A stretch of DNA of 64,000 bases from Lysobacteraceae bacterium NML07-0707 (GTDB taxonomy: Bacteria > Pseudomonadota > Gammaproteobacteria > Xanthomonadales > Xanthomonadaceae), in assembly GCA_002798295.1 (NCBI GenBank), contig NWQT01000017.1, positions 1 to 64,000 on the forward strand, written 5' to 3'. Below, one piece after another: positions 18,195 to 29,439 of this stretch (within the stretch, counting starts at the first letter, position 1; each line of letters opens with the position of its first letter). Below the pieces are notes generated by a model. That model searched no databases. It worked only from the letters and a program-made list of their open reading frames with translations, and had not been told where the DNA came from. A program made the position numbers and the translations under genes.

Positions 18195-18362
18195 TTAGCG
18201 GCCGCCCTCATCCTGGCTGGCGGCGCTATCGGGCGCGGGCGCCTGCTCTGCGGGGGCTTCCACCGGCACCGGCTTCTGCGGCAGGGTCAACGGGCCTTTG
18301 TTGCCGCAGGCAGCCAGAACCAAAATCAGGGCAATGGGGATAAGGCGAAGAATGTTTTTCAT
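18195..18362 (-). CDS. lptM: small lipoprotein LptM (YifL-like)
   Basis: A 55-residue outer-membrane lipoprotein from the ATG at 18362: a basic start, a hydrophobic stretch and the lipobox LAAC, then GNKGPLTLP, the conserved core of LptM. In E. coli LptM helps LptD fold and form its disulfides. Its place directly before dapF is conserved. The C-terminus is rich in Pro, Ala and Glu. An IS remnant begins about 55 bp upstream, so its original promoter may have been replaced. Confidence 0.88.
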   Translation of the reverse strand: MKNILRLIPIALILVLAACGNKGPLTLPQKPVPVEAPAEQAPAPDSAASQDEGGR

Positions 18363-18502
18363 ATGCAGATGGTACTCAAAGCCGCCCTGCTCGGGGTGAG
18401 GCCAAAGCAAATGTAATCGTAGTCTTCCCCCCTAAGCTCCCCCAATCACCAGACACTGCATAAGTAGAACTTTCTGGCCTGATTCCCCAGCCAGGCGTTT
18501 TC

Positions 18503-18789
18503 ATGAAGAAGTCCCGTTTTACTAAAGACCCAGATCGTTTCCATCCTCAAGCAAGCTGATGCCGGTGTCCCCGTCAAGGATATCTGCCGGCAATCCGGCA
18601 TCAGCATGCCGACTTCACAAGTGGAAGTCGAAGTACGGCGGCCTTGAGTCCTCCGAGCTGCGCCAAATCAAAGACTTAGAAGCGGAGAATGCCAGGTTTA
18701 AACGGCTGTATGCCGAGCTGGCGCTCGACAACGCAGCAATGAAGAATTTGCAGAGCCGGCGCAGAAACGTGAGGCGGTGCGGTATCTGA
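18503..18789 (+). pseudogene. IS3 transposase OrfA, frameshifted
   Basis: The start MKKSRFT is typical of IS407 OrfA, but the frame is lost within a few codons. The family sequence resumes in another frame (QIVSILKQADAGVPVKD, then ICRQSGISMPT), and after a second shift continues WKSKYGGLESSELRQIKDL and NARFKRLYAELALDNAAMK. At least two indels make it a pseudogene. Confidence 0.85.
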
Positions 18790-19373
18790 CCCAGGTACAC
18801 GCCCGCCCCCTGAGCCGGTCCTGCGAATGTGTCGGCCTGTCACGGGCTGCCTGGTATCGATCGCCACTGCACTGGACAGTGCGCGATGCCGAGATCATCG
18901 CAGCACTCACCGAGCAGGTCGCCACACGTCCCAGTCGCGGCTTTTGGAAGTGCTGCCAGGTCTTGCTGCGTATGCAGCCAGATTGGAATCACAAACGGAT
19001 TTATCGGGTCTACACCGCCATGCAGCTCAACCTGCATCGCAAGGCCAAACAACGCTTGCCCAGACGCGAACGCGCGCCGCTATACGTTCCGAAGCAGCCG
19101 GACATCGTCTGGTCGGCTGACTTCATGGCCGATGCGTTAGCTTGTGGCCGCCGCTCCCGAACCTTCAACGTCGTCGACGACTTCAACCGAACGTTCCGGG
19201 AGGACGTGCTGGATCAACACCTGTTCACCCGCCTCGATGATGTGCGCGAAGCCGCCTCTGGATGGATGATCGAGTACAACCAGGCGCGTCCTCACGACGC
19301 ACTCGGCCATCTCACCCCCACCGAATACCGCAATCATCTCGCCGGAAGTTCTACTTTTGAAATGTATGCTTGA
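18777..19373 (+). pseudogene. IS3 transposase OrfB with internal deletion
   Basis: The HTH_21 part and linker are intact (LSRAAWYRSPLHW, NHKRIYRVYTAMQLNLHRKAKQ), as is the first-Asp region (DIVWSADFMADAL). The frame then jumps from TFNVVDDFN directly to RTFREDVLDQHLF. Family members have about 75-80 residues between these points, including the second catalytic Asp and the Glu. The junction is at a short DFNR/RFNR-like repeat, so deletion between microhomologies is likely. It cannot be catalytically active. Confidence 0.88.
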
Positions 19374-19387
19374 CGGGGAGGCTTACG

Positions 19388-19714
19388 GAGCAGACGCTGC
19401 TCGCCCAGAATATCCGCCTCCAGCAAGGCTTGGTCGCGGGCAACATAGCTGCATTCGGCCACTTGCATCTGGCTGATGATGCCGGTGGCCGGGGCAAGAA
19501 TCATCGCCATGCCTTGACTGGGTACCAGATGGCCGCTGACTTGCGCGCGGCGGGTATAGCTGCCAAAAAACAGGAACAAGCCAATGGTCAGCGCGGCCAG
19601 TGCAGCAAAGCCGGTCAGCACCCATAGCGGCAGCGGTTGCGCCAGCGAAATACTGCCCAGCCAGCTACCGCGTTTGGCTTGCAAAGCCTCTTGCCGGAAA
19701 AGTGCCTGATTCAT
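19388..19714 (-). pseudogene. HlyD/CvaA-type secretion protein, N-terminal fragment
   Basis: It opens with a cytoplasmic stretch, one membrane segment (LWVLTGFAALAALTIGLFLFFGSY), TRRAQVSGHLVPSQGMAMILAPATG and IISQMQVAECSYVARDQALLE. This is the start of a periplasmic adaptor of the kind that works with peptidase-containing ABC exporters for bacteriocins such as colicin V. Only about 105 of some 400 residues remain; the IS remnant ends the frame. No exporter ABC or bacteriocin gene is nearby, so the system appears lost. Confidence 0.8.
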
Positions 19715-19952
19715 CCCTGAACAACTGATGAGTGAAAGTGAGGGCGCAGTATTACGTACGCCACCGTATTCAGGAAATAGTCGTGAATGACTTTTTGTGT
19801 GATTTGTTCCGTAAATCTGAAAATTGACTGCCGGTTTTTGCGGCTTGCCCTATACAAGGCCTCCCGAGAACGAAAATCCCGTCAGACGCTGGCACCCAGC
19901 CAGCACCCGTTCAAAGGCTCTAAGATGAGCCTCTTTTGATTCCGGCCTGTCC

Positions 19953-21596
19953 ATGAGCCTTACGCTTGCCCTGATTCTGGTTTTGGCCGCCGCATTGCTG
20001 GCGGCATTGATTGTCTGGCTGCTGCTTGGTAGTCGTCATGCGGCGCAGATGCAGCTTCAGCAAAGTACGCATTTGCAGGCGCTCTCTGCCACCCAGCAGG
20101 AGTTGGCCGGGCTGGCCGAAAAGCACAAAATCAGCCAGCAGCAATACCTGCAAGCCGAGCAACAGCTGGCATCGGTGCAGGCGGCATTTTCCGAGCAGCA
20201 GCGGCAACTGGTCGAGTCACAAACGCTCAACAAGCAACTGCCGCAATTGCAGCAGCAACTGGCCGATTACAGCCAACGCTGGCAGGCAGGCGAGCAGCGC
20301 GCGCTGGACTTGCAAAGCCGCAACGCCGCAGCCCAGACACAGATTGCCCATCTTGAGCAACAGGCACAGGCGCTTGCTGCGCTGCGTGATGAGTACGCCC
20401 AGTTGCAGCAAACACTGGAGCAAACCCGCGTGGAAAACGAGCGGCTGCGCACGCAATGGCGGCAGGCGGAGCAGACGCAGGCAGAAAAGCTGGCGCTACT
20501 ACAGGACGCCCGTGAAAGCCTGGGACATCAGTTCCAGCAGCTTGCGCAAAAGGTACTGGAAGAAAAATCGCAAAACTTTTCCCGGCAAACCCAGGAGAAT
20601 CTCGGCCAACTGCTGAACCCGCTGAACCAGCAAATCAGCCAGTTCGGCCAGCTTATCCAGAACACCTATGAAAAAGACACCCGCGAGCGCAGCGCGCTGG
20701 AAGTCGAGCTCAAGCGCCTGCAAAGCCTCAATACCCAGCTGCATGGCGATGCCAAGGCGCTGACCCAGGCGCTCCTGGGCAGCCGCAACAAAACCCAGGG
20801 CAACTGGGGCGAAATCATTCTGGAAAGCGTGCTTGAGCACTCTGGCCTGACCCGCGGGCGGGAATACATCGTGCAGGCGGCCAGCACCCGTCAGGAAGAC
20901 GACGGCAGCATCCGCCGCCTGCAACCGGACGTGCTCATCAACCTGCCGGATGGCAAACAAATCGTCATCGACAGCAAGGTGTCACTCACCGCCTATGTGC
21001 GTCATGTCAAGGCCGAAGACGCCGCCAGCGCCGAGGCCGCCCTGCGCGAACATGTCGCCAGCGTGCGCGGCCATATGCGCGAGCTGTCACTGAAGAACTA
21101 CAGCCAGCTCGATGGCGTGAACACGCTGGACTTCGTATTCATGTTCATCCCGGTGGAGCCGGCCTACCTGCTGGCGCTGCAACACGACGACAAGCTGTTC
21201 AATGACTGTTTTGAAAAACGCATCATGCTGGTCGGCCCCAGCACCCTGCTTGCCACCTTGCGCACCATCGCCAATATCTGGCGTAACGAGCAACAAAACC
21301 GCAACGCCCAGGAAATCGCTAATGAAGGCAGCAAGCTCTACGACAAATTCGTGGGCTTTGTGGAAACGCTGGAAAGAGTCGGCAAAAACCTGAATCAGGC
21401 GCAAAACGATTACCAGCAGGCGTTCTCTCAGCTCTCCGAAGGGCGCGGCAACTTGGTGCGGCGCGTGGAAAAATTGAAGGCGCTGGGTGTCAGAAGCAAA
21501 AAAAACCTGAGCACCGAATTACTGGAAAAAGCCGAGCACAACCACTTGCAGGCACTCAACGCGCCTTTGGCCGAAGACAAGGAAGAAAACGCATGA
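19953..21596 (+). CDS. rmuC: RmuC family DNA recombination protein
   Basis: The 547 residues have an N-terminal membrane anchor (LTLALILVLAAALLAALIVWLLLG), about 180 residues of Gln/Glu-rich coiled coil, and the RmuC nuclease-like domain (GNWGEIILESVLEHSGL, LQPDVLINLPDGKQIVIDSKVSL) with the Asp/Lys of a PD-(D/E)xK core. RmuC limits DNA inversions at short inverted repeats in E. coli. The stop overlaps the first ATG of the oleD repeat region (ATGA at 21593-21596), so it leads the oleD-ubiJ-ubiB string. Confidence 0.93.
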   Translation: MSLTLALILVLAAALLAALIVWLLLGSRHAAQMQLQQSTHLQALSATQQELAGLAEKHKISQQQYLQAEQQLASVQAAFSEQQRQLVESQTLNKQLPQLQQQLADYSQRWQAGEQRALDLQSRNAAAQTQIAHLEQQAQALAALRDEYAQLQQTLEQTRVENERLRTQWRQAEQTQAEKLALLQDARESLGHQFQQLAQKVLEEKSQNFSRQTQENLGQLLNPLNQQISQFGQLIQNTYEKDTRERSALEVELKRLQSLNTQLHGDAKALTQALLGSRNKTQGNWGEIILESVLEHSGLTRGREYIVQAASTRQEDDGSIRRLQPDVLINLPDGKQIVIDSKVSLTAYVRHVKAEDAASAEAALREHVASVRGHMRELSLKNYSQLDGVNTLDFVFMFIPVEPAYLLALQHDDKLFNDCFEKRIMLVGPSTLLATLRTIANIWRNEQQNRNAQEIANEGSKLYDKFVGFVETLERVGKNLNQAQNDYQQAFSQLSEGRGNLVRRVEKLKALGVRSKKNLSTELLEKAEHNHLQALNAPLAEDKEENA

Positions 21597-21878
21597 AAAT
21601 TCTGGTGACAGGCGGTGGGGGGCGAGCCGCTGCGCCTGCACGCACCCACAAGGTGCGTGCGCAGTGGGCGAGCGCCATGCATCGACGCATGGCCGGATGC
21701 CACCGCCAGGGATGGCTCAATGTGAGAACAATGAAATGAAGATTCTGGTGACAGGTGGTGGGGGGCGAGCCGCTGCGCCTGCACGCACCCACAAGGTGCG
21801 TGCGCAGTGGGCGAGCGCCATGCATGGACGCATGGCCGGATGCCACCGCCAGGGATGGCTCAATGTGAGAACAATGAA
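21593..21878 (+). repeat. two tandem 143-bp copies carrying the 5' end of oleD
   Basis: Two direct repeats of 143 bp (21593-21735 and 21736-21878) each begin with the first 29-30 bases of oleD (codons [10 protein letters not shown]). Each then carries about 113 bp of foreign-looking sequence with the hairpin CGCACCCACAAGGTGCGTGCG and a GCCATGCATGGACGCATGGC-like inverted repeat. Each ends GAGAACAATGAAATGA, where the stop TGA overlaps the next ATG. Each copy would encode a 48-residue peptide. The true oleD starts at 21879. The copies differ at only a few positions, so the duplication is recent or kept uniform. Confidence 0.85.
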
Positions 21879-22877
21879 ATGAAGATTCTGGTGACAGGCG
21901 GTGGGGGTTTCTTAGGCCAAGCCCTCTGCCAGGGCCTGCGCGCGCGCGGCTTTGAGGTTGTCAGCTTCAACCGCAGCCATTACCCGGCGCTGGATGAAAT
22001 CGGCGTTACCCAGATTCAGGGCGATTTGGCCAGCCGCGATGCCGTGATTCATGCCGCCAGCGGCTGCAACGCCATCTTCCACAATGCCGCCAAGGCCGGC
22101 GCCTGGGGCAGCTATGCCAGCTATCACGCGGTGAATGTCACCGGCACCGAGAACGTGCTGGCGGCCTGCCGTGCGCATGGTATTGGCAAACTCGTGTACA
22201 CCTCGACGCCCAGCGTGACCCATCGAGCTACGCATCCGGTGGAAGGCGGCACTGCCGATAACGTGCCCTATGGCGAAAATCTCAAGGCACCGTATGCGGC
22301 CACCAAGCAGATAGCCGAGAAAATGGTGCTGGCGGCCAACAGCACAACCCTTGCCACCGTGGCGCTGCGCCCGCGCCTGATTTGGGGAGTGGGCGACAAC
22401 CATCTGCTGCCGAACCTGGTCAAACGCGCCCATGCCGGAAAACTGGCGCTGGTAGGCGATGGCCAGAACCTGATTGACACCACCTATATCGACAATGCCG
22501 CCGAGGCGCATTTCGCCGCCTTCGCGCATCTGGCTCCCGGCAGCGCCTGCGCCGGGCGCGCCTATTTCATCAGCAATGGCGAGCCGTGGACGCTGGAAGC
22601 CACCTTGAATGCCCTGCTCAAAGCCGCCGGTGCGCCGCCGGTCAAGCGCAAGATTCCGTTCCGCGTGGCTTATGCCGCAGGCTGGCTGGCAGAAAAACTC
22701 TGGCCGCTCATCCAGCCCGATGGCGAGCCGCCGATGACGCCATTCCTTGCCGAGCAACTTGCCACCACCCACTGGTACAGCATGATCCCGGCGCAGCAAG
22801 ACTTCGGCTACCGCCCGCAAGTGTCCATGACCGAAGGGCTGCGGCGGCTGGCGCTGGCTCATAAAATGCCCGCATGA
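21879..22877 (+). CDS. oleD: OleD, 2-alkyl-3-ketoalkanoate reductase
   Basis: This NAD(P)H-dependent short-chain dehydrogenase (3-beta-HSD/epimerase type) reduces the OleA product 2-alkyl-3-ketoacid to the beta-hydroxyacid in long-chain olefin synthesis. The 332 residues show the Rossmann motif [41 protein letters not shown], the YxxxK pair in [11 protein letters not shown], and [16 protein letters not shown], all OleD-like. Its stop overlaps ubiJ by ATGA. It is 9-12 kb from oleA/oleB, with no oleC in the window. Duplicated start codons lie directly upstream. Confidence 0.88.
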   Translation: MKILVTGGGGFLGQALCQGLRARGFEVVSFNRSHYPALDEIGVTQIQGDLASRDAVIHAASGCNAIFHNAAKAGAWGSYASYHAVNVTGTENVLAACRAHGIGKLVYTSTPSVTHRATHPVEGGTADNVPYGENLKAPYAATKQIAEKMVLAANSTTLATVALRPRLIWGVGDNHLLPNLVKRAHAGKLALVGDGQNLIDTTYIDNAAEAHFAAFAHLAPGSACAGRAYFISNGEPWTLEATLNALLKAAGAPPVKRKIPFRVAYAAGWLAEKLWPLIQPDGEPPMTPFLAEQLATTHWYSMIPAQQDFGYRPQVSMTEGLRRLALAHKMPA

Positions 22878-23497
22878 ATATTTCTTTGCCCTTCAATTGG
22901 AAAATTCCGGCAGGCCGCGCCCTGCAATTGGCCTTGAACCGTGCGCTGGCGCTGGACGAAGACACGCGCGCGGCGCTGGCTCCCCTGCAAGGCCGGCAGG
23001 TGCAGCTGCATATGCAATCGCCGCCGCTGGCACTGGCCATCACCGTGGTGGATGGCGCGCTACAGGTAGGGCCGGCCAGTGGCGAGGCCGATTTGTCGGT
23101 GCGTGCCAGCCTGTCCGCACTGTTGCGACAATTGCCGCCGCTGCGCCGCGACGATGCCGCGCCGGTCGGGCAGTTGCGTATCGAGGGCGATGCCGAGCTT
23201 GCGCGCCGCCTGCAAAAACTGGCCCAAGGCTTTGAACCGGACTGGGCCGAGCCATTGACGCGGGTATTTGGCGATGTGTTGGGCATGCAGATGGCCAATG
23301 GCTTTGCCTTCGCCCTGCGCCGCGCCAAAACTGCGGCACAGGGCTTTGCCAGTGACAGCGCCGACTGGCTGACCGAAGAGTCCCGCGTGGTGGTGGGGCG
23401 CGAAGAACTTGCGGCATTTCATGAAGATGTCGATGCCATCCGCGATGATGTCGAGCGTCTGGCCGCACGCATTGCGCGCCTGGGAGCTGGCGCATGA
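22874..23497 (+). CDS. ubiJ: UbiJ, SCP2-domain ubiquinone biosynthesis factor
   Basis: The 207 residues have an N-terminal SCP2 lipid-binding domain ([43 protein letters not shown]) and a C-terminal helical part ([28 protein letters not shown]). UbiJ helps organise the soluble Ubi complex for coenzyme Q synthesis. It overlaps oleD upstream and ubiB downstream by ATGA, so the three should be translated together. ubiE, usually next to ubiJ, is not here. Confidence 0.88.
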   Translation: MNISLPFNWKIPAGRALQLALNRALALDEDTRAALAPLQGRQVQLHMQSPPLALAITVVDGALQVGPASGEADLSVRASLSALLRQLPPLRRDDAAPVGQLRIEGDAELARRLQKLAQGFEPDWAEPLTRVFGDVLGMQMANGFAFALRRAKTAAQGFASDSADWLTEESRVVVGREELAAFHEDVDAIRDDVERLAARIARLGAGA

Positions 23498-25161
23498 AGT
23501 CGGCACGCCGCATCTGGCGGATAGGCCGGGTATTGCTGCGCTATCGGCTGGATGCGCTGCTTGATGGCACAGCCGCCGAGCGCTGGTTGAAGCTGGCGCG
23601 TCCGTTTGTGCCGCGCGCCAGCGCCGATGTGCAAGCCATGCCGCGCGGCCAGCGGCTACGCATGGTGTTGCAGGAGCTGGGGCCGATTTTTGTCAAAGCC
23701 GGGCAAATTCTCTCCACCCGCCGCGACCTGGTGCCCGCCGATGTGGCCGACGAGCTGGCGCTGCTGCAAGACCAGGTCAAGCCTTTTGATGGCGATCAGG
23801 CGCGCGGCATCGTTGAAGCATCGCTCGGTCAAAGCATTGAAGCGCTGTATTCGCGCTTTGACACCACGCCGCTGGCTTCGGCCTCGATTGCCCAGGTGCA
23901 CGCCGCCACCCTGCACGATGGCCGCGAGGTGGTGGTCAAGGTGCTGCGCCCCAATATCCGTAGCCAGATTGAAGGCGATATCGCCCTGCTGTACGACCTG
24001 GCCGCCGTGGTCGAGCGCACCCATCCACGCGCAGACAAAATCCGTCCGCGTGAAGTGGTAGCGGAAATCGAATCCACCCTGGCGGCCGAGCTTGACCTGC
24101 AACGCGAAGCCGGCAACGCCAGCGTGCTGCGTCGCAACTGGCTGGAAAGCGGCGATTTGTACGTGCCGGAGGTCATCTGGACACATACCAGCGAGCGGGT
24201 AATGACGCTGGAGCGTGTGTACGGCATCCATAGCGATGATGTGGCCGCGCTCGACAATGCCCGCATCGACCGCAAGGCACTGGCAGCCAAAGGCGTGCGC
24301 GTGTTTTACCAACAGGTATTCCGCGACAATTTCTTCCATGCCGATGCCCATGCCGGCAATATCTGGGTCGATCCTGACCCGGCGCGCGCAGCCAACCCGC
24401 GCTTCATCGCCCTGGATTTCGGCATCATGGGACAGCTCTCGCGCGCCGACCAGTATTACCTGGCGGAGAACTTCATGGCGATTTTCAACCGCGACTATCG
24501 CCGTATTGCCGAACTGCATGTGGAAGCGGGCTGGATGCCTTCGCATGTGCGCATCGACGAGCTGGAGGCCGCCGCGCGCGCCATTTGCGAGCCGTACTTC
24601 ACCCGCCCGCTGTCGGAAATCTCACTGGCCGAAGTGCTGGCCAAGCTGTTCCGCATGGCACAGCGCTACCAGCTCACCTTGCAGCCGCAGTTGATTCTGC
24701 TGCAAAAAACCTTGCTGAACATCGAAGGGGTGGGCAGGCAACTCGACCCGCAGATCGACATCTGGGCGGTGGCAAAACCGGTGCTGGAAACCATCCTGCG
24801 CGAGCGCTACAGCCCACGCCGGCTGCTGCGCGAAGCCAGGCAGCGCCTGCCCGAATGGATGACCCGCGCCCCGGACATGCCCGGCCTGGTTCACGACTGG
24901 CTGAAACAGCAAGTCCACGGCGGCCACCTGATTCAGATGCAATCCGAAGATGTGCGCGTGCTCTCCAAAGACCTGCACATCATGCAAAAACGCATGATTT
25001 CCGCCGTGCTGGGCGCAGGCCTCTTGATTGTCGCCAGCGTCCTGTACGGCCTGGATGCCGGCGGTCCACGACTTGCCGGCATCCCCGTTGCCACCTGGAT
25101 TGCCGGCCTTGGCGGCATCTGGGCACTGTTTGCCGCCTGGCCAAGACGGCGGGTGAAGTAA
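23494..25161 (+). CDS. ubiB: UbiB, atypical kinase for ubiquinone synthesis
   Basis: This ABC1/ADCK-family ATPase is needed for coenzyme Q synthesis. The KxGQ motif ([19 protein letters not shown]), the Ala-rich loop ([17 protein letters not shown]), the nucleotide-binding Lys (VVVKVLRPN) and the catalytic HADAHAGN...[10 protein letters not shown] are present. Two C-terminal membrane segments (about residues 500-550) anchor it. The 555 residues match the family. It ends just before a strong terminator. Confidence 0.95.
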   Translation: MKSARRIWRIGRVLLRYRLDALLDGTAAERWLKLARPFVPRASADVQAMPRGQRLRMVLQELGPIFVKAGQILSTRRDLVPADVADELALLQDQVKPFDGDQARGIVEASLGQSIEALYSRFDTTPLASASIAQVHAATLHDGREVVVKVLRPNIRSQIEGDIALLYDLAAVVERTHPRADKIRPREVVAEIESTLAAELDLQREAGNASVLRRNWLESGDLYVPEVIWTHTSERVMTLERVYGIHSDDVAALDNARIDRKALAAKGVRVFYQQVFRDNFFHADAHAGNIWVDPDPARAANPRFIALDFGIMGQLSRADQYYLAENFMAIFNRDYRRIAELHVEAGWMPSHVRIDELEAAARAICEPYFTRPLSEISLAEVLAKLFRMAQRYQLTLQPQLILLQKTLLNIEGVGRQLDPQIDIWAVAKPVLETILRERYSPRRLLREARQRLPEWMTRAPDMPGLVHDWLKQQVHGGHLIQMQSEDVRVLSKDLHIMQKRMISAVLGAGLLIVASVLYGLDAGGPRLAGIPVATWIAGLGGIWALFAAWPRRRVK

Positions 25162-25166
25162 CCATA

Positions 25167-25197
25167 AAAAACGGCTCCATAGTATGGAGCCGTTTTT
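25167..25197. terminator. bidirectional intrinsic terminator after ubiB
   Basis: A perfect 14-bp stem AAAAACGGCTCCAT / ATGGAGCCGTTTTT has a 3-base loop. T-runs follow on both strands, so it can end transcription of ubiB and of the convergent M28 peptidase gene. Confidence 0.92.
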
Positions 25198-25217
25198 GTA
25201 GGTGATGAAATTTGCGA

Positions 25218-26913
<1,696 letters not shown>

Positions 26914-26915
<2 letters not shown>

Positions 26916-26948
26916 CGGTACTCCAAGGAGTGGCTATGGAGTACCGAT
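26914..26948 (-). promoter_or_regulatory. hairpin covering the M28 ribosome binding site and start
   Basis: Read on the minus strand, ATCGGTACTCC, 13 bases, then GGAGTACCGAT forms a perfect 11-bp stem. The GGAG Shine-Dalgarno and the first two bases of the ATG are in the 3' arm. A second ACTCC in the loop can also pair with the same GGAG, so two exclusive structures are possible. This may be an RNA switch or thermometer; a DNA operator is the main alternative. Confidence 0.5.
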
Positions 26949-26977
26949 GATAGCCCGCTGCAACGGCTAACGTGCCG

Positions 26978-27826
26978 TTAATCGCGTGGCGGCGTTGGGG
27001 TGTTGAAGCGCACGGCGGTGGCGCCATGAATGTTGCCGGTGCGTGCGGTTTCATGCACATACAGTTTGACTTCGTGCTCAAAGCGCAGCGCGCCTTCCAC
27101 CACCGCATCGGGGCCGATGACGATGCGCGGGGTGCGGGATCGCAATTGCTTGCCAAGGTCAAGGCGAAGGCTGCCGACTGAAATGACGCTTTCGGGCTTT
27201 TTCACCATCAACCCGCCTTTGACATGCGTGCCGATACCCACGGTGACATCGCCCGCATAGGTGATGACGTCACCCTCTACCGTGCTGCGCACCAGGCCAA
27301 TGCTGCCGCTGGCAGTTTCCACGTCGCCCGCGACCTGGCTGCCGCTGCCAATGAAAATGCCGCCACTGACGCTTTCCACTTTTCCGCTGCGGTTGTCGCC
27401 CTGCAATCGCACTGCGCCACTGACCGTTTCCAGTTTGCCCAGTTGGCTGGCGGTGCCGGCACTGATGCTGCCGCTGACCGTTTCCACATCTCCGGCGCGC
27501 ACATGGGCGCCAAACATGATGTCGCCGCTGACCGACTCCAGCTTGCCCACGCGCGCACTTTCGGCCACTTCAATAGAACCACTGACGGTTTCCACATCCT
27601 GCGCTTCTACATGGCGCGCCAATTGCACACGGCCGCTGACCGATTCCACGTTGCGCACGCGCGCGCCCTCGGCAATTTCAATGCGGCCGCTGACCGATTG
27701 CAGATGACCCGCCTGGCTACCCGCTGCGATACGGATGGGCTTGTTTGCCTCGTTGTAATCCTGCTGCGCCAAACTGGCCGCAGGGGCGAGTGCCAGAACC
27801 AGCAGTAAAGGCAATGTCTTGTTCAT
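26978..27826 (-). CDS. exported beta-helix-like repeat protein
   Basis: The 282 residues begin with a signal peptide (LPLLLVLALAPAASLAQQ). Eight or so repeats of about 18-20 residues follow, of the form VESVSGRIEIAEGARVG (residues about 40-200), as in polymer-forming cytoskeletal (bactofilin-like) and DUF4097-type beta-helix proteins. A non-repeated C-terminal part follows. It is probably periplasmic or on the outer surface; I cannot assign a function. A short GTCTCC/GGAGAC hairpin (27832-27851) covers its Shine-Dalgarno. It is divergent from gpmI. Confidence 0.75.
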   Translation of the reverse strand: MNKTLPLLLVLALAPAASLAQQDYNEANKPIRIAAGSQAGHLQSVSGRIEIAEGARVRNVESVSGRVQLARHVEAQDVETVSGSIEVAESARVGKLESVSGDIMFGAHVRAGDVETVSGSISAGTASQLGKLETVSGAVRLQGDNRSGKVESVSGGIFIGSGSQVAGDVETASGSIGLVRSTVEGDVITYAGDVTVGIGTHVKGGLMVKKPESVISVGSLRLDLGKQLRSRTPRIVIGPDAVVEGALRFEHEVKLYVHETARTGNIHGATAVRFNTPTPPRD

Positions 27827-27903
27827 AAGGCGTCTCCTGGCAAGGGGAGACTACAATTCCACATCGCCCGGTTTTGGGCATCTGCCAAAAGTCATTGCTC
27901 ACC

Positions 27904-29439
27904 ATGTCCAGCAACCCGCATCCCAAGCCCGTCGTCCTGCTGATTCTGGATGGCTGGGGCTATCGTGAAGACCCGACCGACAACGCGCTGGCCGCAGCGC
28001 ATATCCCCAATTGGGACAAACTCTGGGCAGGGCGCCCGCATACGCTGATTCATACCGAAGGCCGCCATGTCGGGCTGCCGGACGGGCAGATGGGCAATTC
28101 CGAAGTCGGGCATATGAATCTGGGCGCCGGGCGCATCGTCTATCAGGATCTGACCCGCATTGATGCGGCGATTGAGGATGGCAGCTTCTTTGAAAACCCG
28201 GCACTGCGCGCGGCCTGCGAGAAGGCCAGCGCCAATGGCGGCACCCTGCATGTGATGGGGCTGCTCTCGCCCGGCGGCGTACACAGCCACGAGTCACACC
28301 TGTTTGCGATGCTGAAACTGGCGCAGCAAATGCAGGTGCCGCAGGTGGCCGTGCATGCGTTTCTGGATGGCCGCGACATGCCGCCACGCTCGGCCAGAGC
28401 CAGCCTGGAAGCATTGCAGGCGCTTTGCGCACAGCTTGGCAATGCGCGCATTGCCAGTGTCAGTGGCCGCTATTACGCGATGGATCGCGACAAGCGCTGG
28501 GACAGGGTGCAGCGCGCCTGGGATGCGATGGTGGAAGCCGATGCCAGCCTGCACGCCGACTCTGCCATTGCCGCGCTGGAAGCGGCCTATGCCCGCGATG
28601 AAAACGATGAATTCGTGCAGCCCACGGTGATTGGCAGCGGTGCCAAATTTGCCGATGGCGATACGGCGGTGTTCATCAACTTCCGCGCCGACCGTGCCCG
28701 GCAACTGGCCGCAGCCTTTGTGCAACCGGATTTTGATGGCTTTGCCGCCCGCCGCCCGCAGTTGGCCGCGTTCGTCTGCCTGACCGAATACGATGCCAGC
28801 CTGCCGGCGAGCCTGGCCTTTCCGCCGGAAAATCTCACCAATACCCTGGGCGAGGTCATGCAGGCGCAGGGCAAGACACAGCTGCGTATTGCCGAAACCG
28901 AAAAATACGCGCATGTGACGTTCTTTTTCAGCGGTGGGCGCGAGGCGCTATATGCAGGTGAAGAGCGCATCCTCATCCCCAGCCCGCAAGTGGCGACCTA
29001 TGACCTGCAACCGGAAATGAGCTGCCCGGAGCTGACCGAAAAACTCACCGCCGCCATTGAAAGCGGCCAGTACGATTTGGTGGTATGCAATATCGCCAAC
29101 CCGGACATGGTTGGACATACCGGGGTGATGGCCGCCGCCATCCAGGCCGCAGAAGCGGTGGATAACGCCATCGGCGCGGTGGTGGCTGCGGTGGAAAAAA
29201 TGGGCGGCGCACTGCTGATTACCGCCGACCACGGCAATCTGGAAATGATGCGCGATGCACAAACCGGCCAGCCGCATACCGCGCATACCGTGGGGCCGGT
29301 GCCGCTGATTTATGTCGGCACGCGCCAGGCCAGCCTGCGTCGTGGCGGCGCGCTGCGCGATGTCGCCCCGACCCTGCTGGATTTGCTCGGCATCGAAAAA
29401 CCTGCCGAAATGACCGGCCAGAGTCTGCTCGGCGCATGA
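27904..29439 (+). CDS. gpmI: 2,3-bisphosphoglycerate-independent phosphoglycerate mutase
   Basis: This manganese enzyme interconverts 3- and 2-phosphoglycerate in glycolysis and gluconeogenesis. The 511 residues from the ATG at 27904 show [18 protein letters not shown], the phosphorylated Ser in [21 protein letters not shown], and the second metal-site residues in [11 protein letters not shown] and PHTAHT. Ten extra codons are open upstream without a better ribosome site. It overlaps envC by ATGA, so the gpmI-envC-ctpA order is a transcription unit. Confidence 0.96.
   Translation: MSSNPHPKPVVLLILDGWGYREDPTDNALAAAHIPNWDKLWAGRPHTLIHTEGRHVGLPDGQMGNSEVGHMNLGAGRIVYQDLTRIDAAIEDGSFFENPALRAACEKASANGGTLHVMGLLSPGGVHSHESHLFAMLKLAQQMQVPQVAVHAFLDGRDMPPRSARASLEALQALCAQLGNARIASVSGRYYAMDRDKRWDRVQRAWDAMVEADASLHADSAIAALEAAYARDENDEFVQPTVIGSGAKFADGDTAVFINFRADRARQLAAAFVQPDFDGFAARRPQLAAFVCLTEYDASLPASLAFPPENLTNTLGEVMQAQGKTQLRIAETEKYAHVTFFFSGGREALYAGEERILIPSPQVATYDLQPEMSCPELTEKLTAAIESGQYDLVVCNIANPDMVGHTGVMAAAIQAAEAVDNAIGAVVAAVEKMGGALLITADHGNLEMMRDAQTGQPHTAHTVGPVPLIYVGTRQASLRRGGALRDVAPTLLDLLGIEKPAEMTGQSLLGA

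Larger units (their letters stand above)
18417..19386 (+). mobile_element. degenerate IS3-family (IS407-like) remnant
   Basis: The ends match as imperfect inverted repeats: GTAGTCTTCCCCCC on the left, an inverted GTAAGCCTCCCC on the right, and AGTAGAACTT further in on both sides. It is about 970 bp rather than 1.2 kb because part of orfB is missing, and orfA is frameshifted. It is related to, but not a copy of, the outer IS at 555-2986. It truncates the HlyD-type gene to its right. Confidence 0.8.

Noticed and set aside
19715-19952. Possible RNA gene in the gap before rmuC
   Set aside because: I found no tRNA-like fold and no clear terminator; it probably holds the rmuC promoter and leftovers of the truncated adaptor locus.
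21593-21882. Two 48-residue peptides encoded by the oleD-start repeats
   Set aside because: After ten OleD codons the sequence is from palindromic repeat DNA and has no protein-like pattern. Treated as repeat, not genes.
27261-27760. Repeats in the 27 kb gene as a CRISPR array
   Set aside because: The repeats are coding, of about 57 bp period and degenerate at DNA level; they reflect protein turns. No cas genes are present.
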